Origin: Paracoccaceae bacterium | GTDB taxonomy: Bacteria > Pseudomonadota > Alphaproteobacteria > Rhodobacterales > Rhodobacteraceae | Length of the DNA stretch: 64,000 nucleotides | NCBI GenBank assembly: GCA_014762635.1 | Contig: JABURR010000088.1 | Location: 1-64,000, forward strand | Direction: 5' to 3' | Part shown: positions 1-7,925 of the stretch, piece by piece | Numbering within the stretch: the stretch's first letter is position 1 | How the letters are laid out: each line of letters begins with the position of its first letter | Position numbers and translations under genes: made by a program | The notes under the pieces: model-generated | Database searches by the model: none | What the model was told of the DNA's origin: nothing | The model's input: only the letters and a program-made list of their open reading frames with translations

Positions 1-616
1 TCGGGCAGGCCTGAACGCATTCGCCACAGGCCACGCAGGTCGAGGCGCCCATCGGATCGTCCATGTCGAAAACCGGATAGGCATCGTGGCCGCGACCGGC
101 CATGCCGATCACGTCGTTCACCTGAATCTCGCGACAGGCCCGGACACAAAGCCCGCACTGGATGCAGGCATCCAGGTTGACGCGCATCGCCACGTGGCTG
201 TCATCCAGAAGCGGGATCCGGTCGGCCTCGAGCGTCGGGAGGCGGCTTTCGGAAACGCCCTGCCCCTCGGCCATGCCCCAGAGGTGCGAAGACTTGTCAT
301 GGGCCGCGTCGCGCTCGGGCTGGTCGGCCAGAAGCATCTCGATGACCATCTTGCGCGCGGTGTCAGCGCGGTTTGAGGCGGCGGAGACCACCATGCCTTC
401 GGTCGGCGTCCGGATGCAGGAGGCGGCGAGCGTGCGCTCGCCCTCGATCTCGACCATGCAGGCCCGGCAGTTTCCGTCCGACCGGTAGCCCGGCGCATCC
501 TTGTGACACAGATGCGGGATCAGCGTGCCTTCGCGCTTGGCGACTTCCCAGATGGTTTCGCCCGCGCGGGCCTCGACCTCGCGGCCGTCCAAAGTGAATC
601 GGATCGTCTCGGACAT
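1..616 (-). CDS. fdhF: Formate dehydrogenase subunit alpha, N-terminal part (runs off left edge)
   Basis: This is the first 205 residues of an NAD-linked, molybdopterin-type formate dehydrogenase large subunit, which oxidises formate to CO2 in the cytoplasm. A plant-type 2Fe-2S domain comes first (Cys37, 50, 53, 67). A region with the NuoG-like layout follows, then two 4Fe-4S clusters (Cys151/154/157/161 and Cys194/197/200/204). The molybdopterin domain lies beyond the edge. The ATG at 616 has a strong GGGAGG ribosome site 7 bases upstream. An NuoG-type subunit shares this N-terminal layout, so the enzyme name rests on family resemblance; the iron-sulfur calls are read directly. Confidence 0.85.
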   Translation of the reverse strand, partial: MSETIRFTLDGREVEARAGETIWEVAKREGTLIPHLCHKDAPGYRSDGNCRACMVEIEGERTLAASCIRTPTEGMVVSAASNRADTARKMVIEMLLADQPERDAAHDKSSHLWGMAEGQGVSESRLPTLEADRIPLLDDSHVAMRVNLDACIQCGLCVRACREIQVNDVIGMAGRGHDAYPVFDMDDPMGASTCVACGECVQACP

Positions 617-754
617 CGGTTTCCTCCCTGTCGCGCGGCACTTTAGATCACTCCGGGGCGCGACGTAATCACCCAACCGCGACCGACCTGCCGCCATTTG
701 CGCCACCGCGTTTCCGATCGGCGCATGGGATCCCCTGTTCGGAACCTCTTTCCA

Positions 755-783
755 TTGCCCACGGGGCGCGATTGGCCTAGCAA
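755..783 (+). promoter_or_regulatory. Candidate housekeeping promoter for the saccharopine operon
   Basis: TTGCCC (755-760) and TAGCAA (778-783) are separated by exactly 17 bases and would start transcription around position 790, just before the ATG at 807. The match is to the general sigma-70 pattern only. No transcript data support it. Confidence 0.3.
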
Positions 784-806
784 CACGGCAAAACGGAAAG
801 ACAGCC

Positions 807-1862
807 ATGACACATCTCTGGGTCCGGGCCGAGCAGCGCCCGCATGAAGAACGCGTAGGCCTGATGCCCGACGGCGCGGCGGAGCTGATCCGCCAGGGCA
901 TCCGCGTCACTGTGGAAGACGGCAGCCAGCGCGCGATCCCAATCGACGGGTTTCGCGAGGCGGGCTGCGAAATCGCGCCCGAGGGCGCGTGGACCGATGC
1001 CCCCGAGGATGCCATCGTCTTCGGCCTCAAGGAACTGCCCGAAGACGGAACGCCCCTGCGGCACCGGCACATCATGTTCGGCCATGCCTTCAAGGGGCAG
1101 CCCGCCGGGCGCGACCTTCTGAAGCGCTTCAAGACCGGCGGCGGCGCACTCTACGACCTGGAGTACCTGGTGGACGAGAGCGGCCGTCGCGTCGCGGCCT
1201 TCGGCTATTGGGCCGGGTTCGCCGGGGCAGCGGTGGCGCTGAAATGCTGGGCGGCGCAGCGGCAGGGCGGAATCGCCGGGCCGGTCGGCGTCTACCCCAG
1301 TTCGGATGCCTTGGTGGCGGAACTGTCCGCCGAAATGGCCACGGCCACGGAGCGCGCGCCGAGAGCGATCATCATCGGCGCGCTGGGGCGCGTGGGCACC
1401 GGGGCGGCCGATCTCTGCACCCGGATGGGCGTGGAGACCACCCGCTGGGACATGGCCGAAACCGCCAGCGGCGGTCCCTTCCCCGAGGTTCTGCAGCACG
1501 AGATCTTCCTGAACTGCATCCTCGCCAACCCGGGTTGCCCGGTCTTCGTGCCCGCCGAGGCAGTCACCGCGAACCGGGCACTTTCGGTGATCGGGGATAT
1601 CGCCTGCGACCCGACCTCGGATTTCTCGCCGATCAAGGTCTACGACCGGGTGACCGACTGGGAACGACCCGCGCTGCGCGTTCACGATGCGCCGCCGCTC
1701 GACGTGACCGCGATCGACAACCTGCCCTCACTTCTGCCGGTGGAATCCTCTCAGGACTACGCGGCCCAACTCTTGCCGTCGCTCAAGTCGCTCACGGCGC
1801 TCGACGCCGGGGTCTGGGGTCGCGCGAAGGCCGAGTTCGACCGGCATATCAACACAATCTGA
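807..1862 (+). CDS. Saccharopine dehydrogenase (NAD+, L-lysine-forming), LYS1-like
   Basis: 351 residues, the expected size for a single-function LYS1-type enzyme. It interconverts saccharopine with lysine plus 2-oxoglutarate. The N-terminal domain carries the Lys and His that correspond to the yeast catalytic pair (Lys75 in GLKELP, His93 in FGHAFK). The NAD-binding glycine motif GALGRVGTGA lies at residues 191-200. GGAAAG precedes the ATG as ribosome site. The next gene starts 15 bases downstream and encodes the partner dehydrogenase, so the two form an operon. Because dapB of the diaminopimelate route is also in this window, a role in lysine breakdown or stress metabolism is more likely than lysine synthesis; that direction is inference. 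Confidence 0.85.
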   Translation: MTHLWVRAEQRPHEERVGLMPDGAAELIRQGIRVTVEDGSQRAIPIDGFREAGCEIAPEGAWTDAPEDAIVFGLKELPEDGTPLRHRHIMFGHAFKGQPAGRDLLKRFKTGGGALYDLEYLVDESGRRVAAFGYWAGFAGAAVALKCWAAQRQGGIAGPVGVYPSSDALVAELSAEMATATERAPRAIIIGALGRVGTGAADLCTRMGVETTRWDMAETASGGPFPEVLQHEIFLNCILANPGCPVFVPAEAVTANRALSVIGDIACDPTSDFSPIKVYDRVTDWERPALRVHDAPPLDVTAIDNLPSLLPVESSQDYAAQLLPSLKSLTALDAGVWGRAKAEFDRHINTI

Positions 1863-1877
1863 CACGGGAGAGATAAC

Positions 1878-3020
1878 ATGACGATCCACTGGTGCGGCAC
1901 GGGTCTTTCCGCGATTCCCGGCCTTCGGAGACTGATCGAGGGCGGCCACGATGTGCAGATCTGGAACCGGAGCGTGGACAAGGCCAAGGGCGCCGTTGGC
2001 GACCTCACGGACAAGATTTCCGCCTTCGACATGGAAGCCTTGGGCGAAGCCCTGAAGGCCGAGGATGTGGTGGTTTCCATGCTGCCCGGCGACTGGCACG
2101 TGCCGCTGGCCGAGCTTTGCATCGCGAAGCACGCGCATTTCGTCTCCTCCAGCTATGTCTCACCCGAGATGAAGGCGTTGGACAACAGGGCGCGGCTGGC
2201 AGGCGTCCGGCTGGTGAACGAAGTCGGGCTCGACCCGGGCATCGACCACCTGATGGCCCATTGGCTGGTGGCCGATTACCGTGCCTCCAAGGCATTTTCG
2301 CGCGACAACACCCTGTCTTTCACCTCCTATTGCGGCGGGGTGCCGAAGCACTCCAACGCGTTCCGGTACAAGTTCAGCTGGTCACCCCTGGGCGTGCTGA
2401 AGGCGCTGCGCTCGCCCTCGCGCTCGATCCGGACCTTCACCGAGCTCGAGGTGCAACGCCCCTGGCACGCGCTGACCAGCTACACCGCGCCGTTGCCCAG
2501 CCCCGAGACCTTCGAGGTCTATCCCAACCGCGACTCGCTGCCCTTCATGGAGCAGTACGAGTTCGACCCGAAGTGGAAGGTGAAGGATTTCGTGCGCGGC
2601 ACCCTGCGCCTCAATGGCTGGAGCGAGGCCTGGGCCGACCTGTTCGACGAGATCGAAACCCTCACCGGCCCCGAAGGCGAGGCGCGGCTGCAGGAGATCT
2701 CGGAAGGGCTCTGGGACAAATACGCCTACGATCCGGACGAACCGGACCGGGTGGTTCTGTGCGTTTCACTCAAGGCCGAGCGGGACGGAAAGCCGGTCTA
2801 TGACAAGACTTACGTGCTGGACGCCTTCGGCGACATGCGCGGTTCGGCCATGGCGCGGCTGGTGTCGCATACCGTGGCGCTGGCGGTGGAGGCCGTTCTG
2901 AACCACGAGGTGCATGTCGGCGTCACCACCGCGCCTGCGGATCCCAAGCTGGTGACGCGCTGGATGGACCATATCCAGAGCCAGGCGCAGCACCTTCGGA
3001 TCGTGGATCACCTGCGCTGA
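1878..3020 (+). CDS. Saccharopine dehydrogenase (L-glutamate-forming) family protein
   Basis: 380 residues, second gene of the saccharopine operon, with a GGGAGAG ribosome site. It resembles the LYS9/saccharopine-reductase family, which splits saccharopine into glutamate and aminoadipate semialdehyde. The N-terminus is a Rossmann-like fold with a weak glycine motif (CGTGLSAIPG). A conserved segment near residue 115 (VNEVGLDPGIDHLMA) is characteristic of this family, with the substrate domain after it. Tight linkage to the LYS1-like gene supports a two-enzyme bifunctional LKR/SDH equivalent. Exact substrate is inferred from family and neighbour. Confidence 0.82.
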   Translation: MTIHWCGTGLSAIPGLRRLIEGGHDVQIWNRSVDKAKGAVGDLTDKISAFDMEALGEALKAEDVVVSMLPGDWHVPLAELCIAKHAHFVSSSYVSPEMKALDNRARLAGVRLVNEVGLDPGIDHLMAHWLVADYRASKAFSRDNTLSFTSYCGGVPKHSNAFRYKFSWSPLGVLKALRSPSRSIRTFTELEVQRPWHALTSYTAPLPSPETFEVYPNRDSLPFMEQYEFDPKWKVKDFVRGTLRLNGWSEAWADLFDEIETLTGPEGEARLQEISEGLWDKYAYDPDEPDRVVLCVSLKAERDGKPVYDKTYVLDAFGDMRGSAMARLVSHTVALAVEAVLNHEVHVGVTTAPADPKLVTRWMDHIQSQAQHLRIVDHLR

Positions 3021-3026
3021 CAGGCA

Positions 3027-3046
3027 GCGGCGGCTCAGGCCGCCGC
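3027..3046. terminator. GC-rich hairpin between convergent genes
   Basis: A perfect 8-bp stem (GCGGCGGC / GCCGCCGC, loop TCAG) sits where the saccharopine operon meets the opposing dehydrogenase gene, and it overlaps the latter's stop codon. There is no T-run on either side, so intrinsic termination is only possible, not shown. Confidence 0.3.
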
Positions 3047-3775
3047 GCCGAACAGCCGGTAATAGGCCCAGTCGGGCAGGAACTGGCTGAGGCGGAACAC
3101 CAGTGAAAACGCGCGGGGGAAATTCCGGGCGAAGCGGCGCGTGTTCATGTGATCGAAAAAGATCTTCGCGGCGGGTTCCGGGTCCATGATGAAGGGCATG
3201 GAGAATTCGTTCTTGTCGGTGAGGCGCGTCCGGATGAAGCCCGGATTGACCAATTGTACGTCCACCCCAGTCTTGCGCAGGTCCGCGTAAAGCGTTTCGG
3301 CCAGCGACATCACCCCGGCCTTCGAGGCCCCGTAGCCGACCGCCCCGGGCAGCCCACGGAATCCCGAGAGCGAGCCGGTCAGAACGATATGCCCCCGTTC
3401 TCGCGCCACCATCTTCGGCAGCACCGCGCCAAGGCAGCGGGCCGCGCCGGTGAAATTGATGTCGCACATCTGCTCAAGCTGTGCCGCATCCACCTGCTGC
3501 GAGGGCATCGGCCAGTAGACCCCAGCCAGAAAAACCATCCCGTCGATCTCACCGGCAGCCTTGGCCGCGGCCTCGACCGAGGCGCGATCGCCGACGTCGA
3601 TCGTCACAACCTCGGCCTTGCCCGGCAGGCTGTCTGCGAGCGCCTGAAGGCGCTCGCCACTGCGTGCGCTCAGGATCAGTTCGGCCCCGGCGCGGCTCAT
3701 CTCTTCCGCCAGCGCCCGGCCAAGTCCTTCGCTGGCGCCGATCAGCCAGTAGCGTTTGCCTGTCCAGTCCCTCAT
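3035..3775 (-). CDS. Short-chain dehydrogenase/reductase
   Basis: 246 residues of a classical SDR. The nucleotide-binding motif GASEGLGRALA is near residue 11, a catalytic serine is in TGSLSG, and the YGASK Tyr/Lys pair is near residue 150. The C-terminal tail is longer and more hydrophobic than in a minimal SDR, which suggests a lipid-like substrate or membrane association. The start is the ATG at 3775, which overlaps the stop of the DUF3833 gene (ATGA). A longer open frame upstream has no SDR character. It is the last gene of the four-gene set divergent from rpoE-chrR, so it is probably part of the sigma-E stress regulon. Substrate unknown. Confidence 0.85.
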   Translation of the reverse strand: MRDWTGKRYWLIGASEGLGRALAEEMSRAGAELILSARSGERLQALADSLPGKAEVVTIDVGDRASVEAAAKAAGEIDGMVFLAGVYWPMPSQQVDAAQLEQMCDINFTGAARCLGAVLPKMVARERGHIVLTGSLSGFRGLPGAVGYGASKAGVMSLAETLYADLRKTGVDVQLVNPGFIRTRLTDKNEFSMPFIMDPEPAAKIFFDHMNTRRFARNFPRAFSLVFRLSQFLPDWAYYRLFGAAA

Positions 3776-4335
3776 GCCATCTCCCGCGGGCGCATAGTGG
3801 CGACGAGTTCGGCGACCTTGATCCCGAACTTGCGGAACTGGCTGCGGTTGATGATGGCGCCGTTCTCGATGAGATACATCCAGTCGGTGGTATCCAGCAC
3901 ATGGCCGCCCGCATCCTCGGGCAGGCGGATGCGGTACTTGAGCTGCACCCCTGCACCCGACTGCCGACCGGTGCCGATGCCCACCACGTCCGGCGCTTCG
4001 GCGCGGATCTGGCCATCGTCGTCCAGGGTCAGCGTCCACAGGCGTGACTGGGTGGCGCCGCTGTCGTAGCGGAACTCCTCGGTCATGGTGCCGGTATTAC
4101 CGTCCCACTTGGCGTCCATCTCGGCCACGAAGCGCGAGGTGACGCGGCCGGTCGGGCCATAGATCACGCCTTCACACAAAATCGGCCCTTTCAGATGCTC
4201 GCGAATATCGAATGCCGGTCCGGTTTGCGAATATTCCTCGGGCCGCTGGGCAAGAAACCCCAGCCAGCGCGACCAGGCCCAGACCGCACCCAGCGCGATC
4301 ACGATGCCCGAAATGATCCAGATTACAGAGGTCAT
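3772..4335 (-). CDS. DUF3833 family protein
   Basis: 187 residues with one N-terminal membrane segment (about residues 4-26), then a soluble beta-rich domain of DUF3833 type, for example the stretch FRYDSGATQSRLWTL near residue 90. Lipocalin-like or lipid-related roles have been suggested for such folds, but none is shown here. Its stop overlaps the start of the SDR gene by four bases and 43 bases separate it from the DUF1365 gene upstream. The arrangement DUF1365, DUF3833 and SDR beside sigma-E/ChrR suggests a membrane-lipid modification role under oxidative stress; that is inference. Confidence 0.8.
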   Translation of the reverse strand: MTSVIWIISGIVIALGAVWAWSRWLGFLAQRPEEYSQTGPAFDIREHLKGPILCEGVIYGPTGRVTSRFVAEMDAKWDGNTGTMTEEFRYDSGATQSRLWTLTLDDDGQIRAEAPDVVGIGTGRQSGAGVQLKYRIRLPEDAGGHVLDTTDWMYLIENGAIINRSQFRKFGIKVAELVATMRPREMA

Positions 4336-4378
4336 ACCATTACTCTTTCAATTGAAATCGGCCTGCGCCCACAGAGCG

Positions 4379-5140
4379 TCAGCGCGACACATGTTCGGCA
4401 GGCGGTTCGGGACGCACGCGATAGGCCGCGCCCTTCCACCAAAGTTTCAGTGCCTGCCAGTGAATCAGCCCCAACACCCGGCGGCTTCCCAGCGGGCGAC
4501 GCAGGCTGGCGGCAAGAATGCCGCGGTTGGTCAGCGGCGCCCGGTGCCCGGTCAGCGTGGCGTAGAGGCCACCGCTCTCGGACCGGTAATCGATCCAGAT
4601 GCCAATCCGGTCGTCCCGGATGTCGAAGCGGAACTCGTATCCCCCTTCGACGGGTTGGAAGGGCGACACATGGAAGATCTTTCGCGCCGTCAGCGTGTCG
4701 CCACGCCCGATCGGGCGCAGATCCTCGTGATGGCAGAGGTAGGAATGCCGATCCCCGAAGGTATTCGTCACCTCGGCGATCACCACGCGCAGATCATCGC
4801 CCTGCATGACCAGCCAGAAGCTCACCGGGTTGAACACATGGCCCAAAACGCGCGGCTGGGCGAGAAGCATCACTTTCGCCTCGTCCAGCCCGTGCAACCC
4901 ATGCTCGGCCAGAATGTCGCGCACCCAAGCCGCGCCACGCCCCTCTTTCGGGGCGCCACCGTGATCGCGGTCGTGCAGAGAGGTCAGGTTCCCCCGATTG
5001 CGCGAAAAGAGCCAAGGCGCCTTCGCCGGGCGCTCCGCGTCCAGAAGCACGTAGTCCACGCCATAGCGGAAGGCATTCTGGATGCCCCCGCGACGACCGT
5101 GGAACGTCTCCCCGGCGATATGATCGACGCGCCCGGTCAT
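4379..5140 (-). CDS. DUF1365 domain-containing protein
   Basis: 253 residues of the DUF1365 family. Recognisable conserved parts are LGHVFNPVSFW (about residue 97) and NTFGDRHSY. The true start is the ATG at 5140, which overlaps the stop of the flavoprotein gene (ATGA); the open frame continues upstream only as a shadow. DUF1365 proteins are usually found next to a flavin amine-oxidase-like protein, often with a cyclopropane-fatty-acid-synthase-like methyltransferase. Here the flavoprotein is present and no methyltransferase gene is. A role in fatty-acid chain modification is likely by context, with no known reaction for this family member. Confidence 0.85.
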   Translation of the reverse strand: MTGRVDHIAGETFHGRRGGIQNAFRYGVDYVLLDAERPAKAPWLFSRNRGNLTSLHDRDHGGAPKEGRGAAWVRDILAEHGLHGLDEAKVMLLAQPRVLGHVFNPVSFWLVMQGDDLRVVIAEVTNTFGDRHSYLCHHEDLRPIGRGDTLTARKIFHVSPFQPVEGGYEFRFDIRDDRIGIWIDYRSESGGLYATLTGHRAPLTNRGILAASLRRPLGSRRVLGLIHWQALKLWWKGAAYRVRPEPPAEHVSR

Positions 5141-6438
5141 TCCGCCGCCAACAAGACCCGCGCGTTGCGCTCCCGCATCCCCTCCACGACGTCGACCGCG
5201 CTGGCCAGCCCGTCCTCGTGGAAGCCGTTCTTCATCCAGGCCCCGCAGAACCATGTGTTGTTCGCCCCGTTCATGGCCCGGATCAGCCCCTGCGCCTGCA
5301 GCGCGGCGTGATCATAGACCGGATGCCGGAAGGTGACCTGGTCATAGATCAGTTCCTCGCGGATCGGGCGCGCGGTGTTGAGCGTGACGAACAGCGGATC
5401 GTTCTCGTCGATGCCCTGCAAGAGGTTCATCCAATAGGTCAGGTCAATCCGGTCCGACTGGTTCTTGCGATCCTCGGTGTAGACCCAGCTTGCCCAGCAG
5501 TTCTTGCGCTTGGGCATGATCGACGTATCCCCGTGCAGAATGGCATGGTTCGGCTGGTACCGGACCGCCGCCAAGGCCTTGCGCTCCACCTCGGAGGCGT
5601 CCGACAACATGGCAAGCGTGTCATCGGCATGAGTTGCAAAGACCACCTCGTCGAAGGGCTCCCAAACGCCCGCAGGGGTTTTCACCTCCACGCCGGTCTC
5701 GGTCCGACGCACGGCCTCGACCTTGGCCGAAAGCCGGATATCCACACCCGCATCTTCGAGTGCGGCGGTCAGGCGCCGCACGTATTCGATGGAGCCGCCG
5801 CGGACCGTGTACCACTGGTGCTGTCCGGTATGGCTCAGCAACGCATGGTTTTCGAAAAACTGGACCAGGGCGCGGGCCGGGAAATCCAGGATCTCGCGCG
5901 TCGGAGTGGACCAGATCGCGCCACCTAGCGGAAGGATGTAGTAGTCGCGGAACCACGGTCCGGTGCCCAGAAGTTCCAGCAGGCCACCCACCGTCAATTC
6001 AGGGTCCCTGGAGGCCTCCAGTGCCTTGTCGTTGAAGGTCAGAACGTCCTTGATCATGCGCAGGAACTGCGGCCGCAGCACGTTGCGCTTCTGCGCAAAC
6101 AGCGCATCAAGGTCACGCAACCCATATTCCAGCCGCCCGCCATCCAGCGAGGCCGAAAAGCTCATGTTGCTTTCGATCAGCGGCACGCCAAGCCGATCGA
6201 AAAGCTTCGTCAGGTTTGGATAGTTCTCGAAGTTGAAGACGATGAAGCCCGTGTCGACCGGGGTCTGCCCCGACGTTCCGGCAAGCACGGTGCGGGCATG
6301 GCCGCCGGGGCGCCATTCCGCCTCGAACAGGACGACCTGGTTGTCGGGTGCGAGCATGTTGGCGGCCCCCAGCCCCGAGATCCCACCGCCAATGACGGCA
6401 ACGCGCTTCGGAAGGGAGCGACTATTCTCAAACGGCAT
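5137..6438 (-). CDS. FAD-dependent amine-oxidase-like oxidoreductase of the sigma-E cluster
   Basis: 433 residues. An FAD-binding Rossmann motif IGGGISGLGAA begins at residue 16, followed by the FEAEWRPGGHAR segment typical of the amine-oxidase/phytoene-desaturase superfamily. A C-terminal FAD-contact segment (GLASAVDVVEGM) lies near residue 412. The genus-level pattern of this protein with DUF1365 points to lipid desaturation or oxidation rather than amine oxidation. It is the first gene of the operon divergent from rpoE, with a sigma-E-like promoter candidate 27-63 bases upstream of the ATG. A GGAG ribosome site lies 10 bases before the start. Confidence 0.83.
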   Translation of the reverse strand: MPFENSRSLPKRVAVIGGGISGLGAANMLAPDNQVVLFEAEWRPGGHARTVLAGTSGQTPVDTGFIVFNFENYPNLTKLFDRLGVPLIESNMSFSASLDGGRLEYGLRDLDALFAQKRNVLRPQFLRMIKDVLTFNDKALEASRDPELTVGGLLELLGTGPWFRDYYILPLGGAIWSTPTREILDFPARALVQFFENHALLSHTGQHQWYTVRGGSIEYVRRLTAALEDAGVDIRLSAKVEAVRRTETGVEVKTPAGVWEPFDEVVFATHADDTLAMLSDASEVERKALAAVRYQPNHAILHGDTSIMPKRKNCWASWVYTEDRKNQSDRIDLTYWMNLLQGIDENDPLFVTLNTARPIREELIYDQVTFRHPVYDHAALQAQGLIRAMNGANNTWFCGAWMKNGFHEDGLASAVDVVEGMRERNARVLLAAE

Positions 6439-6471
6439 TCTTTTTCTTCTCCAGCAAACCCTTGTTTCGAA

Positions 6472-6501
6472 CTGATACGCGCGCCCTTCGAAACCGGATC
6501 A
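6472..6501 (-). promoter_or_regulatory. Candidate sigma-E (RpoE) promoter of the flavoprotein operon
   Basis: On the minus strand TGATCC (6496-6501) is followed after exactly 18 bases by TATCAG (6472-6477). TGATCC-N18-TA is the pattern known for ECF sigma factors of the RpoE/ChrR type in Rhodobacter. The predicted start would leave a leader of about 27 bases before the ATG at 6438. Confidence 0.6.
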
Positions 6502-6523
6502 CATGAAAAAATGTTGATCCGGT

Positions 6524-6553
6524 TGATCCAGCCCGACAATCCCGCCGTACCAC
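6524..6553 (+). promoter_or_regulatory. Candidate sigma-E autoregulatory promoter of rpoE-chrR
   Basis: On the plus strand TGATCC (6524-6529) is followed after 18 bases by TACCAC (6548-6553). A second TGATCC at 6515-6520 has no convincing partner. Transcription would begin near 6560, which fits a downstream GTG start for rpoE rather than the ATG at 6558. It points away from the matching promoter of the flavoprotein operon. Confidence 0.5.
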
Positions 6554-6662
6554 GAACATGATGACGGAAATGGCGTCAGTTCAGGAATCAGGTGCATCCC
6601 GCCGACAGGCTTCCTATGGTCTGCGCGCGGCCTTGGATGCCGAAGTAGATTCCGGAGTGCGT

Positions 6663-7211
6663 GTGTCCGTCGAGAAACCACAGGAAAGCCCTTGGGCAGA
6701 GAAGTTGCGGCGGGTGCACGAGCACCAGGACAAGGCGGCTTTCGCCGAACTGTTCCGCCATTTCGCGCCCCGCGTGAAGGCTTTCCTGATCAAGTCAGGC
6801 GCAAGCGAAACGCTTGCCGAGGAGTGTATGCAAGAGGTCATGACGACCATCTGGAGAAAGGCGCACCTGTTCGATCCCACGCGGGCAAGCGCGGCGACAT
6901 GGATCTTTACCATCGCCCGGAACCGCAAGATCGACGCGCTGCGCAAGCAACGGCGCCCCGAGCCCGAGGATCTTCCCTGGGGCCCCGAGGCCGAGCCGGA
7001 CCAGGAAGACGTCATCGCCCTGCAGCAAGAAAGCAAACGGTTGGGCCAGGCCTTGGCGCAGCTGCCCGGAAATCAACGGGATTTGGTCGAACGGGCCTAT
7101 TTCGGCGATCTCAGCCATAGCGAGATCGCGGCGGAAACGGGGCTTCCCCTGGGGACGATCAAATCCCGGATACGACTGGCGCTGGAACGGCTGCGCCACG
7201 AGATGAGGTGA
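6663..7211 (+). CDS. rpoE: ECF sigma factor RpoE (ChrR-controlled)
   Basis: 182 residues from the GTG at 6663. Sigma region 2 runs from AAFAELFRHFAPRVK to ARNRKIDALRK; region 4 is at the C-terminus (GLPLGTIKSRIRLALERLR). Together with ChrR downstream it matches the singlet-oxygen-responsive group of ECF factors. The frame is open back to an ATG at 6558, but those 35 codons have only about half G/C at third positions, unlike the rest of the gene. The ATG would also coincide with the predicted transcript start. The GTG at 6663 has GGAG five bases upstream and gives the usual family length. Probably autoregulated and held inactive by ChrR. Confidence 0.88.
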   Translation: MSVEKPQESPWAEKLRRVHEHQDKAAFAELFRHFAPRVKAFLIKSGASETLAEECMQEVMTTIWRKAHLFDPTRASAATWIFTIARNRKIDALRKQRRPEPEDLPWGPEAEPDQEDVIALQQESKRLGQALAQLPGNQRDLVERAYFGDLSHSEIAAETGLPLGTIKSRIRLALERLRHEMR

Positions 7212-7216
7212 AAGAC

Positions 7217-7864
7217 ATGAGCATCAAGCACCACCTGACCGATGCACTGATCATGGCCTATTCGGCCGGATCGCTGCCCGAGGCCTTCAGCCTCGTGGTG
7301 GCCACCCATATTTCGCTCTGCGACGAGTGTCGCGCGCGGCTGGAAAGCTATGACGCGGTGGGCGGCGCCCTGCTGGAAGAGACCGGCGTGGCGGATGTCT
7401 CGGACGCTTCGCTCGACGCGGTTCTGGCCCGGATCGCCGGAACCCCGGACGAACCCCGCCAACCCGTCGCGCGGATGAAGGACGCGGTCTTCCCGGCCCC
7501 GCTGCGCGACTACGTCGGCGGCGACCTGGACGATGTGAAATGGAAGCGCGTCGGCGGCGGCGTCCGCCAGGCGGTGCTCAAGACCGCGAGCGGCGCACGG
7601 GTGCGGCTTTTGTCGATCCCCGGCGGCACCGCGATGCCCGATCACGGCCACCGCGGAACCGAGATGACCATGGTCCTCAAAGGCGCCTTCCGCGACGAGG
7701 AAGGCCGCTTCGGCCGTGGCGACGTGGAAGTGGCCAACGAAGACATGGAGCACACCCCCGTGGCCGAGGAAGGCGAGGACTGCATCTGCCTCGCCGCCAC
7801 CGACGCCCCGCTGCGCTTCAACGCCCTCATCCCCCGGATCGCACAACCGTTCCTGGGAATCTGA
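7217..7864 (+). CDS. chrR: Zinc anti-sigma factor ChrR
   Basis: 215 residues. The N-terminal anti-sigma domain carries His6, His31, Cys35 and Cys38, the same numbering as the zinc ligands of Rhodobacter sphaeroides ChrR, which fixes the start at the ATG 7217 rather than the GTG at 7208. The C-terminal half is a cupin domain with the metal-type motif PDHGHRGTE near residue 140. It binds and silences RpoE until singlet oxygen triggers its loss. The start lies five bases after the rpoE stop, so the two are translationally close. The stop codon lies inside an 11-bp tandem repeat described separately. Confidence 0.93.
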   Translation: MSIKHHLTDALIMAYSAGSLPEAFSLVVATHISLCDECRARLESYDAVGGALLEETGVADVSDASLDAVLARIAGTPDEPRQPVARMKDAVFPAPLRDYVGGDLDDVKWKRVGGGVRQAVLKTASGARVRLLSIPGGTAMPDHGHRGTEMTMVLKGAFRDEEGRFGRGDVEVANEDMEHTPVAEEGEDCICLAATDAPLRFNALIPRIAQPFLGI

Positions 7865-7891
7865 ATTCCATCGGAATTTCATCGGACTTCT
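7859..7891 (+). repeat. Three-unit 11-bp tandem repeat at the chrR stop
   Basis: Three successive 11-mers (ATCTGAATTCC, ATCGGAATTTC, ATCGGACTTCT) share the frame ATCGGA-x5. The first contains the chrR stop codon. Four closely similar units occur at 62146-62189 on the other strand. This looks like a dispersed short-repeat family. Confidence 0.7.
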
Positions 7892-7925
7892 TGCAGGCAT
7901 GGGTTGTGCCGGGCCAAAGCCCCGG

